Source of the DNA: Candidatus Hydrogenedentota bacterium
GTDB lineage: Bacteria > Hydrogenedentota > Hydrogenedentia > Hydrogenedentales > GCA-2746185
Assembly (NCBI GenBank): GCA_947486375.1
Contig: CANKTP010000003.1
Span: 1 to 45,783 of the forward strand
DNA length: 45,783 nucleotides
Direction: 5' to 3'
The position numbers were made by a program, and so were the translations under genes. The notes under the pieces are model-generated. The model worked only from the letters and a program-made list of their open reading frames with translations, was not told where the DNA came from and did not search any database. How positions within the stretch are numbered: position 1 is the stretch's first letter; each line of letters starts with the position of its first letter. Below are positions 42,213 through 45,783 of this stretch, piece after piece.

Positions 42213-42261
42213 CGTCCCCGGAATGGGATATTTTTCGCACCCAATCCGGGGACGTTTTTTT
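42213..42261 (+). terminator. Intrinsic terminator of the cobalamin riboswitch
   Basis: CGTCCCCGG (42213-42221) pairs with CCGGGGACG (42246-42254), with an inner TGGG/CCCA helix across a short mismatch, and is followed at once by seven T (42255-42261). The ribosome site GGAAGGGA begins 2-3 bases later. This is the expression platform: B12-bound aptamer should let the terminator form before btuF. Confidence 0.85.
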
Positions 42262-42278
42262 GATGGAAGGGACGATTG

Positions 42279-43199
42279 GTGCAAAAACGGGTCCTCTTTG
42301 TGGCGATTGTTTGCGCCTTCGGCGGAAGCTACCTCGCGAAGCTGTTGCTCTTGAATGCGACGCAGATCGCGCCTCCCGCCCTGCCGGTCGCCACGCCCGC
42401 GCGGATCGTCTCCCTGGCCCCCAGTGCGACGGAAGTCCTCTTCGACTTGGGACTGGGCGATAGGGTCGTGGGCGTGACGCGCTTCTGCGACTATCCACCC
42501 GAGGCGAAACAAAAAACCGATATCGGCGGCTTTCTCGATCCGGATTATGAAGCTATCCTCGCGTTGAAGCCCGACCTTGCGGTAGTCTTGTCGATCCATG
42601 ATGTGGCGGCAAAACGCCTGGGCGAACTCGGAATCCGTACGCTGGTCTTGGAGCACCGGACCTTCGATGGCGTTCTCGAATCGATTCAACTCGTGGGCGA
42701 CTCGTGCGGCGCGGGGCCGAAGGCGGCGGAGGCGCTCGGGACGATCCGGCACCGGCTCGCCGTGATGCAAATCCGGATGCAGGATGTGAAACGGCCTCGC
42801 GTGCTGATTTCGTCGGGTCGATCATACGGGACTGGGTCGATTGGCGAGGTTTATGTCGCCGGGCGCAACGAATGGTATGACGACATTATCCAGCGGGCGG
42901 GCGGGGTCAATGCTTATCAGGACGAGGGCGTCCAGTTTCCGAACGTGGCCGGGGAAGGGCTGCTGCGTCTTGACCCCGAGGTCATCATCGAGCTGGTGCC
43001 GCCTGAGTCCATGAAGGGATCGACACCCGAGGCGATCATCGCGGAATGGAACGCGTTGCCGACGTTGAAGGCGGTCCAGAACAAACGCGTATTCGTCCTC
43101 TCGAATGACTACGTCTCGATTCCCGGACCCCGGTTCATCGATACCTTGGAAGACGTCGCCCGCATCCTGCATCCCGAGATCGATTGGAACGCGCCGTGA
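42279..43199 (+). CDS. btuF: Cobalamin ABC transporter substrate-binding protein (BtuF-like)
   Basis: 306 residues. The N-terminus is a hydrophobic signal or anchor (QKRVLFVAIVCAFGGSYLAKLLLL) without a clear lipobox. The periplasmic-binding fold begins RIVSLAPSATEVLFDLGLGD, the typical BtuF opening, with FCDYPPEAK and IGGFLDPDYEAILALKPDL. Cobalamin specificity is inferred from the riboswitch in front of it; the fold alone could also be a siderophore binder. The GTG at 42279 has GGAAGGGA 7 bases upstream, which favours it over TTG 42276. Its stop overlaps the ATPase start (GTGA). Confidence 0.88.
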   Translation: MQKRVLFVAIVCAFGGSYLAKLLLLNATQIAPPALPVATPARIVSLAPSATEVLFDLGLGDRVVGVTRFCDYPPEAKQKTDIGGFLDPDYEAILALKPDLAVVLSIHDVAAKRLGELGIRTLVLEHRTFDGVLESIQLVGDSCGAGPKAAEALGTIRHRLAVMQIRMQDVKRPRVLISSGRSYGTGSIGEVYVAGRNEWYDDIIQRAGGVNAYQDEGVQFPNVAGEGLLRLDPEVIIELVPPESMKGSTPEAIIAEWNALPTLKAVQNKRVFVLSNDYVSIPGPRFIDTLEDVARILHPEIDWNAP

Positions 43200-43987
43200 G
43201 CGCGGCGGCATTGGAGGCGCGCGAGGTTTCGGTGTCGCTCGGGGGATGCCGGGTGCTCAAGGGCGTCTCGCTCTCGATCGAGAAAGGCGCGTTCGTGTCG
43301 ATCATCGGCCCGAACGGGGCGGGCAAGACGACGTTAATCCGTGCACTGAACGGCATTGTCGATTTGAATGGCGGCAGCGTTCAGGTCATGGGTCAGGCGC
43401 TGTCGACTTACCGCCGGCGCGATTTGGCCAAGATCATGAGCTACGTGCCGCAGGCGGATGGGCGTCATTTTCCGTTCACGGTGTTCGAGTTCGTGCTGTT
43501 GGGCCGATACCCGTACATGAGTCCGTTTTCTCCGGCCACGAAGGAGGATCGCGCCGTGGCGCATGCGGCCTTGGAACGGACCGGGACGGACCATCTCGGG
43601 GAGCGGTCGATCGGCACGCTCAGTGGCGGCGAACGGCGGCAGGTATTCATCGCGGCGGCGCTGGCGCAGGGCGCGTCCATCTTGTTGCTCGATGAGCCGA
43701 CGGCTTTCCTCGATTACCGTCACCGGGTCGAGGTGGCGGCGCTGCTCGAACGCTTGAACCGGGACGAGGGTGCGACGATTGTCTCGGTAACCCACGATAT
43801 CGATGAACAGGTATTGACGTGCAACCGGGTCGTGGCGATCAAGGACGGGATCGTGGTGTTCAACAATGAACCCACGGGGCTCCTTGAACCCGGAGTGCTC
43901 GAGGGAATTTACGACACGCCGTTTCGCCATGTTCACGACCCCGGATCGCGGGTGCCCGTGGTGTTGCCTTCGAGCGCACGGCTATGA
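43196..43987 (+). CDS. btuD: Cobalamin ABC transporter ATP-binding protein (BtuD-like)
   Basis: 263 residues. Walker A is GPNGAGKTT (38-46), the signature is LSGGERRQVFIAAALAQ, Walker B is ILLLDEPTAFLD and the switch His lies in SVTHDI. It matches the FecE/BtuD group of iron-siderophore and cobalamin importers. The GTG start at 43196 shares bases with the btuF stop, and its own stop overlaps the permease ATG by 4 bases, so the three genes are translationally coupled. Confidence 0.9.
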   Translation: MSAAALEAREVSVSLGGCRVLKGVSLSIEKGAFVSIIGPNGAGKTTLIRALNGIVDLNGGSVQVMGQALSTYRRRDLAKIMSYVPQADGRHFPFTVFEFVLLGRYPYMSPFSPATKEDRAVAHAALERTGTDHLGERSIGTLSGGERRQVFIAAALAQGASILLLDEPTAFLDYRHRVEVAALLERLNRDEGATIVSVTHDIDEQVLTCNRVVAIKDGIVVFNNEPTGLLEPGVLEGIYDTPFRHVHDPGSRVPVVLPSSARL

Positions 43988-44976
43988 GCGGGCGAAGCAT
44001 CCTGGCGTGTTTGGCGCTCTTCGCGGTCATCTCGATCGTGTCCATGCCCTTCATCGGCATGGAGGCGGTGCCGCTGGACGCGGTCTTGCATCCCGATGCG
44101 GGAACCGAGTCAACCATCTTTTGGCATATTCGTGTGCCTCGCGTTTTGACGGCGTTTGCCGCGGGCACGGCCCTCGGCGTATGCGGCATGGCGTTTCAAG
44201 CGATCTTTCGGAATCCGTTGGCGACTCCGTTCACGCTCGGCGTGTCGAGCGGGGCCTCGCTCGGCGCGGCCATCGCGCTTCAACTCGGGCTTACGGGATC
44301 GTTCTTGGGCATTCCGGGCACCTCGGCGTTCGCGTTCCTTGGGGCGTTGCTTTGCATCGGGGTCATCTACGGCTTGACCCGGCTCAAGGAGGGGTTCTCG
44401 ACGGCGACGATGTTGCTTGCCGGCGTCGCCATGAGTTTCTTCATATCGAGCGTCATCATGTTCATGCAGTACACGGCGGACTATTACGATTCCTTTCGCC
44501 TGTTACGCTGGCTCATGGGCGGGCTGGGCGAGGTCGGATTCTCCGAGTTTCTCAACGTCCTCCCCTTCGCCGTGCTGGGCGCGCTATCGATGATCTATTT
44601 CAGCAATGAACTGAACCTCTTGACGACCGGCGACGATCTCGCAATGAGCCGCGGAGTCGATGTCCTCCGCACAAAAAAGCTCCTCTTCCTCTCGACGTCG
44701 ATCACGGTGGGCGGCGTCGTGGCGGAATGCGGGCCGATCGGCTTCGTCGGCATGATGGCCCCCCACATCTGCCGGCTCCTCATCGGCCCCGACCACCGCC
44801 TCCTGGGACCGGCGACCTGCCTGTTCGGCGGGGCCTTTCTCGCCGTGTGCGACACCTTCGCGCGGACCGTGATGGCCCCGGCCCAATTGCCCGTCGGCGT
44901 GGTGACGGCCTTTCTTGGGGGGCCGTTTTTTCTTTGGCTGCTGTTGAGCGGCTCGGCGGAACGGCATTTTCCGTGA
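43984..44976 (+). CDS. btuC: Cobalamin ABC transporter permease (BtuC-like, FecCD family)
   Basis: 330 residues with about ten membrane helices. Family marks are HIRVPRVLTAFAAGTALGVC, the segment FRNPLATPFTLGVSSGASLGA, GGVVAECGPIGFVGMMAPHI (the ATPase-coupling loop region) and LPVGVVTAFLGGPFFLWLL at the end. Two copies would form the import channel for cobalamin across the inner membrane. The gene order F-D-C with overlaps is compact. Nothing coding follows for about 180 bases. Confidence 0.92.
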   Translation: MSGRSILACLALFAVISIVSMPFIGMEAVPLDAVLHPDAGTESTIFWHIRVPRVLTAFAAGTALGVCGMAFQAIFRNPLATPFTLGVSSGASLGAAIALQLGLTGSFLGIPGTSAFAFLGALLCIGVIYGLTRLKEGFSTATMLLAGVAMSFFISSVIMFMQYTADYYDSFRLLRWLMGGLGEVGFSEFLNVLPFAVLGALSMIYFSNELNLLTTGDDLAMSRGVDVLRTKKLLFLSTSITVGGVVAECGPIGFVGMMAPHICRLLIGPDHRLLGPATCLFGGAFLAVCDTFARTVMAPAQLPVGVVTAFLGGPFFLWLLLSGSAERHFP

Positions 44977-45159
44977 TCCATGACATGGAAAATAGAGGCA
45001 GTCACCTGTTATTCCATTTCGGGCAATGTGTCTGGGATTGTACTTGATCTAGAATTTGGCCCAAATCTATAGGTTACTATATAAATAAAATAATAGTTGA
45101 CTGTACATATTTTCTAAATTCGCAATCGTCATCCGCGCCGGTCCCGGGGGAAACCTGTC
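44977..45159. other. AT-rich intergenic region with a promoter and palindrome
   Basis: The sequence at about 45040-45120 is far richer in A+T than anything else in the window. It contains TTGATC (45044-45049) and TATAGG (45068-45073) with an 18-base spacer, and inside that spacer a perfect 13-base palindrome ATTTGGCCCAAAT (45054-45066). No gene is seen. It would have driven the decayed kinase gene at 45160. Confidence 0.5.
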
Positions 45160-45517
45160 ATGGTGAATCGAGACCGAAATCTGCTTTTTGGCGTCCTCGC
45201 CGTCCAAGCGGGGATGATCACGCCGGTGCAATTGGCCGAGGTCGGTGGCGTGTGGGCCACGGACCCATCGAGAGTTATCGCGTCGCGGCTGGCGGCGCAG
45301 GGGGTGTTGCAGCCGAGTGACCGCGACTGGTCGAGCGCGCCATCGAGGCCCACGGCGGCGATCCCGGGGCGACGCTCGGCTCCTTCAAGAGGCCCGCATC
45401 ACGGGCCAACTTGAACACCCCTCGATCGTCCGTGTCTACGAACTCGGCCGGAGGCTCGACGGGTCGGTATACTACACCATGATGCTCGTTCGCGGTCGGG
45501 AAGCCCCGCTCCCTTGA
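45160..45517 (+). pseudogene. Decayed Ser/Thr protein kinase gene
   Basis: Three frames carry successive pieces of one kinase type. Frame one (45160-45329) gives RDRNLLFGVLAVQAGMITP and RLAAQGVLQPSDRDW, the N-terminal helical domain found before planctomycete-like kinase domains. Frame two (from 45330) continues as VERAIEAHGGDPGATLGS. Frame three (from about 45389) gives LLQEARITGQLEHPSIVRVY then ELGRRLDGSVYYTMMLVRGR, the N-lobe of such kinases. The glycine loop and catalytic lysine between the last two pieces are missing, and the catalytic loop, DFG and C-lobe are absent, with a stop at 45515-45517. It is therefore a remnant with frameshifts and large deletions. Sequencing error alone cannot explain the missing parts. 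Confidence 0.8.
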
Positions 45518-45542
45518 CGCCGCCCGCCGGGAGGCGTAATAT
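45514..45542 (+). promoter_or_regulatory. Candidate sigma-70 promoter of the lipoprotein gene
   Basis: TTGACG at 45514-45519 and TAATAT at 45537-45542 have a 17-base spacer, each one or two bases from consensus. Transcription near 45549 would leave a leader of about 97 bases with GC-rich inverted repeats before the ATG at 45646. Confidence 0.55.
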
Positions 45543-45645
45543 CTGTATAGGTTTCTGTCGGGAGGCAGACTCCGCCAAGTCGAATTCACCCAGGTGCGTT
45601 TACGGCCCGCGCAGCCGGTTAGGCCGAAGAAACGGGGAACATCCA

Positions 45646-45783
45646 ATGAAACGCTACGCCAAACCCATCTTCAAGGTATTCGTGCCATGCCTGCTCGCGT
45701 TCCCGATGACTGCATGTCCATCGCCCGGAGGTGAAGGCGAGGGAGAAGGAGAGGGGGAAGGCAACCCAGACGTAACCACCTTC
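45646..45783 (+). CDS. Lipoprotein with Gly-Glu repeat linker, 3' end outside the window
   Basis: The first 46 residues are visible. A basic n-region (MKRYAKPIFK), a hydrophobic stretch (VFVPCLLAFP) and a lipobox-like MTAC (lipidated Cys24) indicate an outer- or inner-membrane lipoprotein. Right after it comes GGEGEGEGEGEGNPD, a run of Gly-Glu steps that is common in secreted proteins of Hydrogenedentota- and Lentisphaerae-like genomes and probably acts as a flexible, acidic spacer. The main domain lies beyond the window, so no function can be given. GGGGAA stands 8 bases before the ATG. Confidence 0.8.
   Translation, partial: MKRYAKPIFKVFVPCLLAFPMTACPSPGGEGEGEGEGEGNPDVTTF

Noticed and set aside
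42279-44976. Siderophore rather than cobalamin transporter
   Set aside because: The fold is shared by both groups, but the cobalamin riboswitch and terminator directly upstream decide for B12.
45549-45645. Cyclic-di-GMP riboswitch in the lipoprotein leader
   Set aside because: Some 3' segments look vaguely similar (CAGCCGGTTAGGCC), but the conserved 5' core is not present.
45710-45770. Independent tandem DNA repeat or CRISPR-like structure
   Set aside because: The short GGAGAA/GGCGAG steps are the coding sequence of the Gly-Glu linker of the lipoprotein.

Overview
This is a GC-rich bacterial chromosome segment with dense genes, short intergenic gaps and many GTG/TTG starts. Several features suggest the Planctomycetota / Candidatus Hydrogenedentota neighbourhood, and I lean towards Hydrogenedentota. 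These are a lipoprotein with a Gly-Glu repeat linker, a decayed kinase of the planctomycete-type architecture, a thioredoxin/CxxCH/PDZ (seleno)protein, YVTN propellers beside a dihaem peroxidase, and a dispersed GGCATGGGC-type hairpin repeat. This placement is inference; no rRNA or marker phylogeny is available. I see no transposase, integrase, prophage, tRNA, rRNA or CRISPR array.

Layout. 1-1.5 kb: end of a ROK sugar kinase, then a PfkB sugar kinase. 1.6-6.0 kb: a secreted propeller/phosphoesterase, a two-hairpin REP-like repeat, then a selenoprotein gene and a DsbD-alpha-like gene overlapping at TGATG. The selenoprotein has an in-frame TGA at 4361-4363 in a CxxU motif and a bacterial SECIS-type hairpin 27 nt further on. 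6.0-10.1 kb (minus strand): fluoride channel, TfoX-like protein, DtxR-family regulator, then a propeller plus dihaem peroxidase operon. 10.2-17.8 kb: an EF-Tu-domain-II/TPR membrane protein, a Cys-rich miniprotein, MsrP, a small conserved protein, an acyl-CoA synthetase, a secreted amidohydrolase and a TPR protein. 17.9-24.8 kb (minus strand): a YfhO-like membrane protein, and an operon of inositol-phosphatase-like enzyme, mannitol-1-phosphate dehydrogenase, 2-oxoacid dehydrogenase E2 and lipoamide dehydrogenase. 25.1-29.5 kb: a GalU-like nucleotidyltransferase followed by a 1109-residue fusion of a GHMP sugar kinase and a UDP-sugar pyrophosphorylase. 29.5-36.1 kb: a zinc-ribbon membrane protein, a Nif3 protein, TsaE, and a TPR-plus-C-terminal Ser/Thr kinase. 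36.2-41.8 kb (minus strand): the classic rpmH-rnpA-yidD-yidC-khpB-mnmE order, without dnaA. 42.0-45.0 kb: a cobalamin riboswitch with an intrinsic terminator controlling a btuFDC-type ABC transporter. 45.0-45.8 kb: an AT-rich stretch, a decayed kinase gene and the start of a lipoprotein.

How the parts fit. The selenoprotein and the DsbD-alpha-like protein form a plausible envelope thiol/haem redox pair. The 25-29.5 kb pair looks like a route from a free sugar to a nucleotide sugar. Mannitol-1-phosphate dehydrogenase with a phosphatase suggests mannitol synthesis. The rpmH cluster makes the membrane-insertion and translation machinery, and its promoter overlaps the divergent cobalamin-transport promoter.

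The strongest discovery is the selenoprotein. A gene caller that treats TGA as stop would break it into a short N-terminal fragment and a false GTG-started PDZ protein.
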